Source: RPQJ01 sp963777725 (GTDB lineage Bacteria; Pseudomonadota; Gammaproteobacteria; Steroidobacterales; Steroidobacteraceae). From it: a DNA stretch of 64,000 bases. The notes under the pieces are model-generated. The model was not told the origin of the DNA, did no database searches, and saw only the letters and a list, made by a program, of their open reading frames with translations. The translations under genes were made by a program, and so were the position numbers. This document shows, piece after piece, positions 17,441 to 26,872 of this stretch. Within the stretch, counting starts at the first letter, position 1; the number at the start of each line of letters is the position of its first letter. The DNA is taken from the NCBI GenBank assembly GCA_963777725.1, contig CAVZRR010000004.1:62001-126000 (forward strand), given 5' to 3'.

Positions 17441-19333
17441 ATGGCCCCGAGACACCTGGTCCTGCTGATCTTTTCAGTGGCCTGGCTTTCCGACGCGCTC
17501 GGCGAGGCGACGGTCGACGCGCCGGCCAGCGCCGGACTCGGCTCCGAGGTGGCCGTCATCGTCAGCGGGACCGGCAATCCCCGGGACTTCGTCACGATCG
17601 TGCCGAAGGGCGACCGCGAGGGGAGCTACGGCGGCTACCAGTACGTCCAGAAGCCCGGCACGTTCAAGCTGACCGCGCCTGCGAAGCCGGGCGAATACGA
17701 AGTGCGCGTGCTCGGTGCGGATTCGCCGTACCCGACGCTTGCGCGGCGGCCGATCCGCATCGACACCGTCGCGGCGACGCTCGAGGCCCCTGAGCAGGTG
17801 GCGGCAGGCGCGAAGTTCCAGGTGAAGTGGTCGGGGCCAGACAACCCGCGCGACTATGTCGGGATCGGCAGTGCCGTGCAACCGTACGTCAGCTACGTCT
17901 ACACGAAGGCTGGCAATCCGGCTTCGCTGACGGCGCCGGATGCCGCCGGCGAGTATGAGCTGAGGTACTTCCTTGGCGAAAAGGACACCGTGATCGGCAC
18001 GCGCCGCATCATCGTGGGCGGCGTCACGGCGACTGTCTCGGCACCCGCGCAGGTGGCTGCCGGCGCGAAGTTCGCGGTCGCGTGGACCGGGCCCGACAAT
18101 GCGCGCGACTTCGTCACGCTGGTGAAGGCCGGGACTCCGGAGAAGCAGTACGAGCGCTACGCCTACACGTCCAAGGGTAGTCCGTTGCAGCTGACCGCGC
18201 CCGACGTGCCGGGCGACTATGAACTGCGCTACCTCACGGCGCAGTCCTACGCCACGCTTGGCCGTGCGACGGTCAAGGTGACGCCGATCAGTGCCTCGAT
18301 CGAGGGGCCCGCCGAGGCCGTGGCGGGCAGCACATTTCCCGTCAAGTGGCAGGGACCGAGCAACGTCAACGACTACGTCACCGTGCTGCCGAAGGGCGCG
18401 AGGGAGGGCGAAAGCGGAAATTACCGCTACACGGCCCAGGGCAACCCGGCCATGGTCCTGGCACCGCTCGCGCCGGGCGATTTCGAGTTGCGGTACTCGA
18501 CGGGACAGTCGCATGCCACCCTTGCGCGTGCGGCGATCCGCATCACGCCCGGGAAGCTGGAGCCGGGCTTCGTCGCGGTGACGGTGGCCCAGGGCCCGGC
18601 CGCGGGACATGCCGTCGAGATCATCCTGGACGCATCGGGCAGCATGCTGCAGAAGATCGGCAAGGAACGACGCATCGACATCGCGAAGAAGACACTCACC
18701 CACCTCACCAGTTCCGGCATACCCGCCGGTACACCGTTCGCGTTTCGGGTGTTTGGTCGCGAGGTGGATTCCTGCCAGACCGATCTCGACATCGCGCTCG
18801 GACCGCTCGATGCCGCCGCCGTCGCCGCGCGCATCGCCAGGCTCGAGGCGAAGAATGGCGCGAAGACGCCGATCGGCGCATCGCTCGACAAGGTGGCCGA
18901 TGACCTGCGGGCCGTCCGCGGCGAGCGGCTCGTCATACTCCTGACGGACGGAGAGGAGACCTGCGGCGGGGATCCGGCGGCCGCGATCGAGAAGCTGCGG
19001 AAGTCCGGTACGGCCGTGCGCGTGAACATCGTCGGTTTCGCGATCGACGATCTGAAGCTTGCCGCGACATTCCGGCACTGGTCGGATGCGGGCGGCGGCC
19101 TCTATTTCGATGCGCGCGATGCCTCGAGCCTCGACCAGGCACTGACGCGAGCGTTGCAGCCTGTGGTGGAACTCGTCGACGGCAAGGGGCAGGTGGTCGC
19201 GCAGGGGCTCGCGGGCGCCGACGCGCCGCTCAGCGCGATGCCGGGCAACTACACGGTCAGGCTCAAGGGCCGGTCGGGCGCGGCGAAGTCCGTGCAGGTC
19301 CAGGCGAAGGCAACGACAACCGTCGCGTTATGA
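17441..19333 (+). CDS. Secreted von Willebrand factor A protein with four Ig-like repeats
   Basis: A 630-residue exported protein. Residues 1 to about 23 form a signal peptide (hydrophobic LVLLIFSVAWLSDALGEA). Four repeats of about 90 residues follow, each with V-A-G-x-x-F-x-V-x-W-x-G-P-x-N-x-x-D-[FY]-V at its front and G-[ED]-[YF]-E-[LV]-R near its end. From about 385 a vWA domain begins with the MIDAS motif DASGS (near 395); LVILLTDGEET near 505 supplies the second metal-site Asp. The role is probably metal-dependent adhesion or protein binding in the periplasm. The start is the ATG at 17441, 74 bp after pntB copy 3. A longer frame running back into pntB is an artefact of a frameshift. No partner is identifiable. 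Confidence 0.82.
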   Translation: MAPRHLVLLIFSVAWLSDALGEATVDAPASAGLGSEVAVIVSGTGNPRDFVTIVPKGDREGSYGGYQYVQKPGTFKLTAPAKPGEYEVRVLGADSPYPTLARRPIRIDTVAATLEAPEQVAAGAKFQVKWSGPDNPRDYVGIGSAVQPYVSYVYTKAGNPASLTAPDAAGEYELRYFLGEKDTVIGTRRIIVGGVTATVSAPAQVAAGAKFAVAWTGPDNARDFVTLVKAGTPEKQYERYAYTSKGSPLQLTAPDVPGDYELRYLTAQSYATLGRATVKVTPISASIEGPAEAVAGSTFPVKWQGPSNVNDYVTVLPKGAREGESGNYRYTAQGNPAMVLAPLAPGDFELRYSTGQSHATLARAAIRITPGKLEPGFVAVTVAQGPAAGHAVEIILDASGSMLQKIGKERRIDIAKKTLTHLTSSGIPAGTPFAFRVFGREVDSCQTDLDIALGPLDAAAVAARIARLEAKNGAKTPIGASLDKVADDLRAVRGERLVILLTDGEETCGGDPAAAIEKLRKSGTAVRVNIVGFAIDDLKLAATFRHWSDAGGGLYFDARDASSLDQALTRALQPVVELVDGKGQVVAQGLAGADAPLSAMPGNYTVRLKGRSGAAKSVQVQAKATTTVAL

Positions 19334-19358
19334 AGCGCTCGCCGCGCTGAAGGGCTGA
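19332..19358 (+). repeat. pntB: Vestige resembling the last codons of pntB
   Basis: Overlapping the vWA gene's stop by two bases, the sequence reads E-A-L-A-A-L-K-G-stop, followed by ATC. The true end of pntB copy 3 reads E-V-L-A-A-L-K-G-stop, followed by ATC (about 17340-17369). The match is about 22 of 27 bases, with third-position changes. It looks like the tail of another pntB allele left behind when the vWA gene came to lie downstream of pntB. The match is short and could be chance. Confidence 0.4.
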
Positions 19359-19377
19359 TCACGCCATCTCGCGCCTC

Positions 19378-19830
19378 CTACGGGAGCTTCGGCCGGATCA
19401 GTTGAGTCGTCGTGAAGCTGGCCGACACGCGCTCGGCCGCGTACGACCCGGTGACGGTAAATGTCTTGGATCCGGTCGTGCTCGTCGGCTTCGACGTCGT
19501 GATCTTGAAGGTCGCACGGTCGCTGCCCGCGGGCACCGTCAGCACGGACGACATGATGGCTCCGTCCGCTACCCAGATATTTCCCTCGACCGGCGACGCG
19601 CCAGACAGCTGCAGGCCCACGGTCAGGTTGCTGACCGCCGGACGCAACAGGATGACCGTTCCGGTGACCTCGGTGCCCGCTGGCACGGTCGACGGGCTGA
19701 ACGTCAGGGTATTTAGCCACCGCATCGTGAGCTTGGGCGGCGTTTTGGGCAGCGGAGTCTGCGCCGCAGCAACGGTCGCAAGGCCCATCCCCACGAGCAC
19801 GGTCACGACGGAGATCAGTCGAAGCTGCAT
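19378..19830 (-). CDS. Small secreted Ig-like fold protein
   Basis: A 150-residue protein with a clear signal peptide (MQLRLISVVTVLVGMGLATVAAAQ). The mature part is rich in Thr, Ser and Val with alternating beta-strand patterns (GTEVTGTVILLRPAVSNLTVGLQLSG; GSDRATFKITTSKPTSTTGSKTFTVTGSY), as in bacterial Ig-like or CARDB-type domains. The ATG at 19830 has AGGAGAAG seven to eight bases upstream, which decides against the longer frame to 19920. It is convergent with the vWA gene. No specific function is recognisable. Confidence 0.65.
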   Translation of the reverse strand: MQLRLISVVTVLVGMGLATVAAAQTPLPKTPPKLTMRWLNTLTFSPSTVPAGTEVTGTVILLRPAVSNLTVGLQLSGASPVEGNIWVADGAIMSSVLTVPAGSDRATFKITTSKPTSTTGSKTFTVTGSYAAERVSASFTTTQLIRPKLP

Positions 19831-20032
19831 TTTCACGGTTCTTCTCCTGTTAGAGACGTAGCGAGGGGCACGGGTCAGGCTCGCGGCGGCCCCGCAGACA
19901 GCAACGATCGTCGTCGCCAAGATGGTTCAACTGCGCTGCCGACGTCCGCGCGAAAGGCCACTCCGCCCGCTTCAGTCGTTGTAACTGTGATTGTTGGTCG
20001 CAACGTTTCGCACCTACGTCGGGAGACTCCAC

Positions 20033-20686
20033 ATGATCAGCAGACTCTTGCAGCCGGCGGTCCGCATGGCAGCCGGTGTGTTCCTGGGCGTGCTTGGCTT
20101 TGCAGCAACCGCAGCTGAAGCGGATTTTCGCTCGCCGTTGGGCGTCACCCTGGAGACTCCGGGCGCGATGCAGGCCAGTGAGGCCTTTGTGAGGCTCAGC
20201 CAGGCGACGGCGACCTACCGCAGCGTCAGCAAGAGTGGCTCCGCGGCCGAAAGCAAGCTGGCGCTCGACGCAGCGACGAAGGCGCTCAAGGCGTATGAGG
20301 CCGCTCTGCCGGGCGCAAAGCGCGATACGTCTGCGCTGCTGGCCGCCCTGAAAAATGCAAACAGGCTGTCGACGCTGGACAGGAACTTCTACGCACAGCC
20401 GGCCGCATTCCTCGCCACGCCAGGGGAGGTCGCCGCGGTCAAGGCGGCAGGCGGCCCGGCGACCGTATTGAGCAATGCAACAAAGTTCTACGACCAGGAC
20501 CTGGCCGACTTCAGGTCGCAGCTGGGCGTGGGCAAGGCCGCGTGGCGTTTCAACCTGAGCCCGATCCCGGCGGCGCACGCGGGATTTGGCTGCTCACTTG
20601 CGGCCTGGAGCGGGAAAATGACGTGCCTCGGCTACAAGCCGTGCTACAACTGGTGGGCAATGGCCAACAACAACAACTGCCTGTGA
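20033..20686 (+). CDS. Secreted protein with a cysteine-rich C-terminal tail
   Basis: 217 residues, not recognised. The ATG at 20033 has GGGAG upstream and is followed by a signal peptide (about 1-30, AAGVFLGVLGFAATAAEA). Residues 30 to about 175 are Ala/Lys/Leu-rich and probably helical. The last 35 residues differ sharply: after PIPAAHA, which resembles a signal-peptidase-type A-x-A site, comes GFGC and then three more cysteines in an aromatic, Asn-rich tail ending NNNNCL. Four Cys in about 30 residues would allow two disulfides after export. It could be a structural protein or a precursor of a small disulfide peptide; nothing nearby settles it. Confidence 0.6.
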   Translation: MISRLLQPAVRMAAGVFLGVLGFAATAAEADFRSPLGVTLETPGAMQASEAFVRLSQATATYRSVSKSGSAAESKLALDAATKALKAYEAALPGAKRDTSALLAALKNANRLSTLDRNFYAQPAAFLATPGEVAAVKAAGGPATVLSNATKFYDQDLADFRSQLGVGKAAWRFNLSPIPAAHAGFGCSLAAWSGKMTCLGYKPCYNWWAMANNNNCL

Positions 20687-20700
20687 CCGGACGCGCCACT

Positions 20701-21285
20701 TCAAGCCGGTCCGTGCAGGTCCGCCAGACGGGCACGCAGTCGCCGCATTCCGTACTTCTTCCGGCTCAGTACCGTGTCACGACAGGTTCCGGTCGCGGCA
20801 ACCATCGCCTCGATGCTGGTGCCGATCATCCACAATCGAATCACGGTCTGCTGGGAATTGGGTAACTGCCCGATCGCCTGGTGGACCGTGGCCGCGACGT
20901 CCGCGCTGTGGCATTGATTTTCGGGGTTCGCACTGGAGTCCGCTGCATCGGGGCGCACCAGCGTCTCGATGGTGTGTGGATCATGTGCGACGGTTCGCGC
21001 GGAGCCATGCTTTCGGACGCACTCGTCGAGGAACAGGTGACGCGCCGCAGCAAACAGGTAGCTGCGCAGTGCCGCATCGTCGACCGGCAGGAAGCGCCCA
21101 GCGCGCGCGGCCTCCAGCAGTTTGAGCCAGAGTTGCTGGACGAGGTCCTCGGCGACCTCGGTCCTGTGGCTGAGCCCCAGCAGGAATCGCCGCAGCATCT
21201 CGCCGTAGCGCGCCTCCAGCACCGCGAACCTGACCTCGATTTCTGAGTCCAGATCCAGGATCGGTCCGGCTGTATCCGCACACAT
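20701..21285 (-). CDS. ECF-type RNA polymerase sigma factor
   Basis: About 194 residues. Region 2 is visible as YGEMLRRFLLGLSHRTEVAEDLVQQLWLKLLEAARAGRF...LRSYLFAAARHLFLDECVRKH. Region 4 is AIGQLPNSQQTVIRLWMIGTSIEAMVAATGTCRDTVLSRKKYGMRRLRARL with its helix-turn-helix. Two ATGs compete, at 21291 and 21285. The run GGGGAGGGG is better spaced (about 9 nt) from 21285, which I prefer. It is divergent from the winged-helix/TPR regulator at 21471. No anti-sigma gene is adjacent, so control may come through the regulator or an unlinked partner. Confidence 0.8.
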   Translation of the reverse strand: MCADTAGPILDLDSEIEVRFAVLEARYGEMLRRFLLGLSHRTEVAEDLVQQLWLKLLEAARAGRFLPVDDAALRSYLFAAARHLFLDECVRKHGSARTVAHDPHTIETLVRPDAADSSANPENQCHSADVAATVHQAIGQLPNSQQTVIRLWMIGTSIEAMVAATGTCRDTVLSRKKYGMRRLRARLADLHGPA

Positions 21286-21470
21286 GAGCATCCCCTCCCC
21301 TGCGATTGGTCGCTGGATTGGACGCTGGGCACCGGGGCGCTGGCCTGAGCGAATCCTCAAGTTGCCTGCAAGGTTCTCTCAAGGTCGCGCGGCGGGTGCC
21401 CCAGACACCGCTCTGGACTGCGCAGGACCGTGGGTATACTCAGCGGGGGGAGAACTACAAGAATCGCACC

Positions 21471-23729
21471 ATGGACCCAGGAGCGACTTCGCTACCGGTG
21501 CAGCCGGCATCATTCCGCGTCGGGGATTGGGTCGCCGATCCCTCCAGGGACGTGCTTGCGCGCGGTGCGCAGCAAGTCAAGATCGAGCCCAAGTCGATGG
21601 AGGTCCTGGTCTTGCTGGCGAGAAGGGCCGGCGAGGTCGTGCCCCAGGCAGAACTGGAGTCACAAGTCTGGCGCGGATTGGTGGTCACGTCCCAGTCGGT
21701 CTACCAGTCGGTCGGTCAACTCAGGCGTGTGCTTGGGGACAATCCGCGAACCCCCCAGTACATCGAGACCGTACCCCGGCGCGGCTATCGTCTCGTGGCC
21801 ACGGTAACCTGGGTACAGCAGCACCATGCAGACGCTGTCACTGAACCGATGGAGTCCCCGGCCGCTGTCGCTCCGCAGCGGCACGGACGGCGTTGGCCGC
21901 TCGCGCTCGCTGCGATTCTCGGTCTGATAGCGATCACGCTGACGGGTTGGCGCCAATGGCCCTGGAAATTCCCGCATCGAGGGGAATCGGTCGCTGTCCT
22001 CGCTTTTGAAGACCTGAGTGCCGATGGCAGCGAGGCCTACCTGGCCAACCTGTTGGTCGAGGAACTGACCACCGCACTCGGGCAGGTCGAGGGATTGAAG
22101 GTGACTGCGAGGGACTCTGCACGCATCGCGGCGCGCGGTGGAAGCGACGTAGCCGAGATTGGCGAGCAACTCGACGTCGATCACGTCCTGCGCGGCAGTG
22201 TACGTCGCGTCGGGGACCGGATCCGCGTCGTGGCCGTGCTGGTGGAAACCGGCACGGACTTCGAGAAGTGGACGCGCACCTTCGAGCGTCCCGCCGCGTC
22301 GATTGCGCGCCTGCCTGCAGACATCGCAGGTGCGGTTGCCGGTGCGGTCGGCCTCGCCCTCGTGGGCGACCCGGGCGTGCGGGGCAGCCGAGTCGGCACG
22401 CGCAATCCGACCGCCTATGACTACTACATGCTCGGCCAGCAGCGCTTCAACGAGCGCACGGCCTTTGCACTCGAGGAAGCCGAACGCTATTTCCAGCTCG
22501 CGGTTGAAACGGACCCAGCCTTTGCGGCCGCCTATGTGGCCCTCGCGGACGTCCACATCGCCGAGTTCTATTTTGCCAACCGGCAATTGACCGAGACGCT
22601 CGACCTGATGTTGCCGCTGGTGGATGAGGCGCTCGAAATCGATCCCGCCTTCGGGCCGGCCCATGCGGTGCGTGGCTGGGCTGCCATCGAGCGCGGGGAC
22701 TTTGCCCAGGCCCGCCTCGATCTTGCCAGGGCCATCGAGTTGTCGCCCAACGACGCGAAGGCGCACATGTGGCTCGGCAACGCATTTTTTGCCGACGCCA
22801 GGCCTCGAGAAGCGCTCGACGCACTGAACCGCGCGCTGGAACTCGACCCGCTCAATTTCATCATCCAGATCCGTCAAGCCCTGGTGCTCGATGCGCTGGG
22901 GCGGAACGAAGCGGCCGTCGAAGCAGCGACCCGCGCCGTCACATTGGCGCCGAAACACCCGAATCCGCACTGGACCCTGGCCCTGATCGCCACGTCACGC
23001 GGCGACCTCCCGCGGGCGATCGCGCATTACGAGGCCGCGCTGGCGCTGGATCCCTCGCGATCGGACCTCCGCATCCAGATGGCGACGCTGCTGCTGGACG
23101 TGGGCAACGAGTCCGCGGCGCGACACGAGCTCGCCGAGGCTGCACGGTTGGCACAGAGCAGCCATTCCTACCTGACGGCGCGGGCCTACGAGGCCTTGCT
23201 GGCGGGCGATCCGCGACAACTGGCGGCGGTCGCGGAATCGCTGGCCTCGGTCGATCCGAACAACCGCTACCTCGTGATGGACGCCGCCAACTTCATGACG
23301 CTGGCCGGCCAGCACGAGCACGCGATCGAACTCTTCAGCCGCGTCCTGGGCGAGCATCCCGACTCCATCCTCAACGACCTGTGGATGATCCGGTGGGGCC
23401 TGGAGACGGCTCCCGTGTGCCTCGCGTGGTCGTATGCGGCCGCTGGCCGCAGCACGGAGATCGAACAGCTGCTCGGACGTTTCAACCGATTCCTCGTGGA
23501 CGCCCAGCAACGCGGCATTCGCTACTGGGGAATCCCGTATCAGCGCGCAGCGCTGGCGGCGCTGGACGGCGACGTCACCCGGGCGATGGCGAGCCTCGAG
23601 GAGGCAACCAACCTCGGGTGGCGCCGATCCTGGTGGGCGCGCACGGATCCCGCACTGACGACTCTGCGTGCAGATCCGCAATTTCAACTGCTGTTGCAGC
23701 GCATCGACGCTCCCGCCGACGCGCGCTGA
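21471..23729 (+). CDS. CadC-like membrane regulator with winged helix and TPR repeats
   Basis: 752 residues. A cytoplasmic OmpR/ToxR-type winged helix occupies about 15-110 (FRVGDWVADPSRDVLAR...EPKSMEVLVLLARRAGEVV...GYRLVATV). One transmembrane segment lies near 140-158 (WPLALAAILGLIAITLTGW). A TolB/FlgO-like region follows (ESVAVLAFEDLSADGSEAYLANLLVEELTTAL), then about eight TPRs to the C-terminus (for example LALDPSRSDLRIQMATLLLDVGNESAARHEL). The family senses a periplasmic signal and binds DNA directly from the membrane. The ATG at 21471 is preceded by AGCGGGGGGAGAAC about 20 nt upstream, and a TATACT at 21435-21440 may be its -10. Its divergent partner is the ECF sigma gene. Confidence 0.85.
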   Translation: MDPGATSLPVQPASFRVGDWVADPSRDVLARGAQQVKIEPKSMEVLVLLARRAGEVVPQAELESQVWRGLVVTSQSVYQSVGQLRRVLGDNPRTPQYIETVPRRGYRLVATVTWVQQHHADAVTEPMESPAAVAPQRHGRRWPLALAAILGLIAITLTGWRQWPWKFPHRGESVAVLAFEDLSADGSEAYLANLLVEELTTALGQVEGLKVTARDSARIAARGGSDVAEIGEQLDVDHVLRGSVRRVGDRIRVVAVLVETGTDFEKWTRTFERPAASIARLPADIAGAVAGAVGLALVGDPGVRGSRVGTRNPTAYDYYMLGQQRFNERTAFALEEAERYFQLAVETDPAFAAAYVALADVHIAEFYFANRQLTETLDLMLPLVDEALEIDPAFGPAHAVRGWAAIERGDFAQARLDLARAIELSPNDAKAHMWLGNAFFADARPREALDALNRALELDPLNFIIQIRQALVLDALGRNEAAVEAATRAVTLAPKHPNPHWTLALIATSRGDLPRAIAHYEAALALDPSRSDLRIQMATLLLDVGNESAARHELAEAARLAQSSHSYLTARAYEALLAGDPRQLAAVAESLASVDPNNRYLVMDAANFMTLAGQHEHAIELFSRVLGEHPDSILNDLWMIRWGLETAPVCLAWSYAAAGRSTEIEQLLGRFNRFLVDAQQRGIRYWGIPYQRAALAALDGDVTRAMASLEEATNLGWRRSWWARTDPALTTLRADPQFQLLLQRIDAPADAR

Positions 23730-23736
23730 GGTTCGA

Positions 23737-24726
23737 TCAACGGTGCTGCAGTCGAATCGTGACCTCACGCGCCTGGACCTGCCCGCTCGCCATCTCCTGG
23801 GACGTCAATGGATCGAGCGCGAACCCCGTGGTTCCTTCGACGGCGACCTTGCGAATGTCGCGAGTTGGAACATCCCGGATCGAGCGCGTCAGCGGGCTGC
23901 TGCAGGCAGCGATGCCGATTCCGGGGCCGGTCGGCACGGCGGTCGGCACCTTGACGATGTCGCGCGTCGCGCCCGCGAGTGCCGGCGTTGAACACGGCGA
24001 CAGCACCAACCGCAGCTGCTCTTCACCGGTCATGGCTGCGAACTCGTATGGGCCGAGGCGCGCGAGCTGCGCTGCAGCGAGTTCCTGCGAGTCGATGTGG
24101 GTCTGAATTCCTGCGGCATTGATGTTGTAGACGTCCATGAACCCGGGCAGTGCTGGACGGAAGTAGACGACGAAGCGATCCCCGGTTCGGAACTGGTGCG
24201 CGACCGGATCCACCGGCACGGTCGTACCGTCGCCACCCATCGCATGAACCTCGAACGCGAGGCCCGCGACCAGCGGGCCACCGGGCGACTGTGTTCCCGC
24301 GCTCTCGGTGATCTGCATCTCCGCCGCTGAGGCAGCGAACGATCCGGGTTCTGCGCTGGCGTCCGCCGGCGGTCCGGACTTGGCATTGAGTTTCCGGCTG
24401 AACCACTCGGTGAGCCCGCCGGTGAGAGCCTGTGCGAGACCGACCGCCAACGTCGAACCAGACGCCTGCAACACAACCGCCAGCGTGCCGGCAAATACGT
24501 CGCGCATCGAGCTCTTTGACTTGCCCGCGCCCTGCACCGCGCCTGCCGTCGGCACCGCGGTGACCTCCGGAGACGCCGTCAGGGCGCCATCCTCCACGGC
24601 CTCACCGGGTGGCACTTCACTGGCCGTCTGGGAGAAGGCTGGGCCGATGGTCGCCAATGCAAGGGTTGCGACGACCACCGCGCCCGCAATCGCCCGGAGA
24701 TGGCACCTGCGCGTTCTGAAGTGCAT
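23737..24726 (-). CDS. Secreted DUF4384-like protein
   Basis: 329 residues with a signal peptide (about 1-32, AIAGAVVVATLALATIGPAFSQ). A low-complexity stretch and a short hydrophobic segment (SSMRDVFAGTLAVVLQASGSTLAVGLAQALTGG) precede the domain GLAFEVHAMGGDGTTVPVDPVAHQFRTGDRFVVYFRPALPGFMDVYNINAAG. That pattern is DUF4384, which in many bacteria is joined to caspase-like peptidase domains. Here it lies on a separate gene divergent from a caspase-like gene, 126 bp apart, which suggests a joint role. The ATG at 24726 is used; the alternatives are all internal to the signal peptide. The function of DUF4384 itself is not established. Confidence 0.65.
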   Translation of the reverse strand: MHFRTRRCHLRAIAGAVVVATLALATIGPAFSQTASEVPPGEAVEDGALTASPEVTAVPTAGAVQGAGKSKSSMRDVFAGTLAVVLQASGSTLAVGLAQALTGGLTEWFSRKLNAKSGPPADASAEPGSFAASAAEMQITESAGTQSPGGPLVAGLAFEVHAMGGDGTTVPVDPVAHQFRTGDRFVVYFRPALPGFMDVYNINAAGIQTHIDSQELAAAQLARLGPYEFAAMTGEEQLRLVLSPCSTPALAGATRDIVKVPTAVPTGPGIGIAACSSPLTRSIRDVPTRDIRKVAVEGTTGFALDPLTSQEMASGQVQAREVTIRLQHR

Positions 24727-24852
24727 CGTCGTACGTGTCCCGTTTCGTCCCGACGCCCGAATGCGCCAACCACATCAAGACGAACCTGCGCGCATAAGTG
24801 GCTTCCGACCAACCGCTGAGCCAGTCCATCCGGCCGGTTCGTTTCTGCAGGG

Positions 24853-26865
24853 ATGCAACCGCAGCCATTTGCCAGCCTGCTGGTGGCCGGCCTCGCATGC
24901 CTGCTCGCCGGGGCTGCGACCGCGCCGCCCGCGCTACCGCCTGGCAGTCCCGGGTCGGCAGATCTCCTGCTGGTCGTGGATTGCCTGCTGCCGGGGCAGG
25001 TCCGCAATCTCGGTCAACGGACGATCTACGTCAGCGCACGGCGTCCGGCGCGCATCACCGCACGCGACTGTCAGATCCGCGGCGGCGAGTACGTCGCCTA
25101 CGACCGGGCCGACCTGCGCAGTGCGCTCGCAGCGTGGCTGCCGGCGGCGGAGCAGGGTGACGTCGAGGCGCAGGTCATCGTCGGAGAGATCCATGAGCGC
25201 GGGCTGGGAGTGTCTCCGGACTTCGCCGCCGCGGCACGCTGGTATCGCCTCGCCGCAGAGGCCGGCAGCACGCGTGCGCAGGTCAATCTCGGCAACCTTT
25301 ACGAGCAAGGGCTGGGCGTCGACGCGGATCCTCGCACGGCCATCGACTGGTATCGCCGTGCCGCAGGTCGCGACAACGCGATCCAAATCGACGCTGACGT
25401 GCCGGCCTCTGCGCCTGCGCCGCCGCCGGCTGAAAGCGACCAGTCCCGAGAACTGGCGGCCCTGCGGCGGGAGCTCGAGATTCGCTCCCAAGAGACCGCG
25501 GCGCTACAGAGCGCACTGGAGACCGCCAGGGCCGGCGAGGCCGAGCGATTGCGCGCGCTCGAGGCCGGTAACGCAGCCTCGAGCGGGGCGCGTGCCGAGG
25601 CCGAAGCCGAGAGCCCGCCTTAGCGAACTTGCGGCGCAACTCGGTCAGCGCGAAGCCGAGCTGGTGGTGCAGCGGGCCGAAACCGAGCGGCTCGGTCGCG
25701 AGCTCGCAGCCCTGTCCTCGCTTGCCGCCAGTCGCCAGCAGCAGATCGCGCGACTCGAGGCTCCGGTGCGAGAGCAACTGGTCGCCGGCCCGGAACTCGC
25801 CCTGATCGAGCCGCAGGTCGTGCCGACCCGCGACATCGTGCCGGTCGCGGTTACGGAAGGCGCGGAACGGCAGATCGTCGGTCGCGTGACCGCCCCGGCT
25901 GGGCTCGTCGCCGTCACGGTGAACGATGCTGCGGTCACACCGAATGAGCTGGGCGTGTTCGCGACGACGGTGGTCGCGAGTGACGCTCCCGTGCGCATCG
26001 TCGCCGTGGACCGGCAAGGAAAGCGTGGCGAGCTGCGCTTCCTGCTGCGGACAGGCGCCACGGAAATGCCACGCTCAGGCGATGCCGTTAGCGCAGTCAC
26101 GCGCAAGCTCGCCGCCAGCGTCGACTTCGGCAGCTACCACGCGCTGCTGATCGGCAACAACGAATATCGGTCCCTGCCCGACCTCGCCTCGCCGGTCAAC
26201 GACGCCACCGATCTCGCGCGCACACTGCAGCAACGCTATGGCTTCCGCACCACGGTCCTGTTGAACGCGGATCGCTACCAGATCCTCTCCGCACTCAACA
26301 CGCTGCGCGAGACGCTCACCGCCCGCGACAACCTGCTGGTCTATTTCGCCGGACACGGCGAACTCGACGAGGTCAACCAGCGCGGCCACTGGCTGCCGGT
26401 GGACGCCGAGCGCGACAGCACGGCGAACTGGATCCCGACCACGGCCGTGACCGACATCCTGAACATCATGCGGGCGAAGCAGATCCTGCTCGTCGTCGAC
26501 TCGTGCTACGCGGGCGCGCTGACTCGCTCGGCGATGGGCCGGCTCGGCACCGGGATGACCGACGCGGATCGCCTGCACTGGTATCGCACATGGCCAACAA
26601 GCGGTCCCGCACCGTGTTGACGTCCGGTGGCCTGGCGCCGGTGATGGATGCCGGCGGTGGGCGCCATTCGGTGTTTGCGAAGGCGCTGCTCGAGGTGCTC
26701 GACGCCAACGCCGACGCCATCGACGGCCAGCGACTGCACCGCGAGGTCGCGGCGCGGGTCGCTTACGCGGCCGCGAACCTGCGCTTCGATCAAGTGCCCG
26801 AGTACGCGCCGATCCGGTACGCCGGCCACGAGGCCGGGGAGTTCTTCCTGATCCCGAGCCCTTGA
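24853..26865 (+). CDS. Secreted caspase-like (C14) protease with Sel1 repeats and coiled coil, two frameshifts
   Basis: About 670 residues after correction. Signal peptide 1-24 (FASLLVAGLACLLAGAAT); two Sel1-type repeats at about 95-170 (A-E-Q-G-D-V-E-A-Q-V-I-V-G..G-L-G-V); a coiled coil at about 195-300 (REAELVVQRAETERLGRELAAL); a beta-rich stretch; then a caspase p20 domain from about 425 (FGSYHALLIGNNEYRSLPDLASPVNDA). The catalytic His is in YFAGHGE (near 498) and the Cys in VVDSCYAG (near 550). Frame breaks: an extra A near 25611 (without it the coiled coil continues E-A-R-L-S-E-L), and a slip near 26585 before MANKRSRTVLTSGG. Substrates are unknown. The export signal is unusual for a death protease and suggests an envelope or extracellular target. 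Confidence 0.78.
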
Positions 26866-26872
26866 GTGCCGC

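Noticed and set aside
16076..19333. A single 1,085-residue open frame apparently fusing PntB with the vWA protein
   Set aside because: The frame runs through pntB only because of an extra C near 16964. The intervening peptide is a shadow frame, and the vWA gene has its own ATG and signal peptide at 17441.
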